This document shows positions 6,654 through 6,796 of a DNA stretch of 6,796 nt, one piece after another. This stretch comes from Synechococcales cyanobacterium 340R_concoct_173_sub (GTDB taxonomy: Bacteria; Cyanobacteriota; Cyanobacteriia; Leptolyngbyales; Leptolyngbyaceae). The position numbers were made by a program, and so were the translations under genes. Under the pieces are notes generated by a model, which saw only the letters and a program-made list of their open reading frames with translations, was not told where the DNA came from and made no database searches. How positions within the stretch are numbered: position 1 is the stretch's first letter; every line of letters begins with the position of its first letter. The DNA lies in contig JANXNM010000185.1 of assembly GCA_025354065.1 (NCBI GenBank), positions 1-6,796 on the forward strand, given 5' to 3'.

Positions 6654-6707
6654 AAAGGGACTGGGATAGGTTGATCTGTACGATCGGCTGATTCCAGTCC
6701 CTTTTTT
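6654..6707 (+). terminator. Intrinsic terminator downstream of ndhD
   Basis: AAAGGGACTGG (6654-6664) pairs perfectly with CCAGTCCCTTT (6694-6704). The stem extends inward by a G-T and two A-T pairs, leaving a 23-base loop, and six T follow the stem base (6702-6707). It begins 23 bases after the ndhD stop, as expected of a rho-independent terminator, and indicates that ndhD transcription ends here. Confidence 0.85.
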
Positions 6708-6759
6708 GATAAATTTTATGATTCCTGAAAGGTTGCAAAATCCTGTTAAATTTAAAATT

Positions 6760-6773
6760 GTTGACGTGTCAAC
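6760..6773. promoter_or_regulatory. Inverted repeat GTTGAC-GT-GTCAAC in the terminal intergenic region
   Basis: Two perfect 6-base arms surround a 2-base spacer in an A+T-rich stretch beyond the ndhD terminator. It could be an operator half-site pair, and the left arm contains TTGACG, which resembles a -35 element; no convincing -10 follows before the window ends. Bases 6708-6796 otherwise hold no gene that I can support. Confidence 0.3.
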
Positions 6774-6796
6774 CGATCGTTTAGACAAAATTCCTA

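Noticed and set aside
6525..6788. Minus-strand open frames covering the end of ndhD and the downstream region
   Set aside because: They run through the ndhD terminator and into the ndhD coding end, with no ribosome site or recognisable domain.

Overview
The window looks like a chromosomal segment of a cyanobacterium. The hexamer CGATCG, the core of the cyanobacterial HIP1 element, occurs 23 times in 6.8 kb where about 1.7 are expected by chance. The last gene encodes a cyanobacterial/chloroplast-type NDH-1 subunit 4. I see no phage, transposon, CRISPR, tRNA or rRNA signature, and I cannot name the genus.

Layout, left to right. (1) The 3' part of infC (translation initiation factor IF-3) enters from the left edge and ends at 442. 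It is followed by a strong intrinsic terminator whose stem-loop is a perfect 26-bp palindrome with a HIP1 octamer at its centre. (2) A 1100-residue gene (615-3917) encodes a roughly 12-helix membrane domain resembling the ATP/ADP translocase (NTT) family, joined to a long C-terminal HEAT-repeat domain. (3) Twenty bases later, on the same strand, a 165-residue protein (3938-4435) is almost entirely one cyclic-nucleotide-binding domain, with the Gly-Glu and Arg of the phosphate-binding cassette in place and no DNA-binding domain. (4) A small unrecognised gene on the minus strand (4440-4826) converges on it with a 4-base gap, and a perfect 8-bp stem spans both stop codons. Its upstream region carries three tandem copies of a 14-bp unit. 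(5) ndhD (5057-6631) is divergent from gene 4, encodes a proton-pumping subunit of NDH-1, and ends at a second intrinsic terminator. (6) The last ~90 bases are A+T-rich, without a gene, and contain a short inverted repeat.

The most interesting unit is genes 2 and 3. NTT-like transporters fused to HEAT repeats and a cyclic-nucleotide-binding domain are known from cyanobacteria and a few other groups. Here the nucleotide-binding module is a separate, tightly linked gene in a different reading frame. The inferred picture is a two-part membrane complex: an NTT-fold membrane domain, a cytoplasmic HEAT scaffold, and a soluble cyclic-nucleotide sensor that docks on it. Transport activity, substrate and ligand cannot be read from the sequence. 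The flanking infC and ndhD genes are housekeeping genes with their own terminators and do not appear to belong to this unit.
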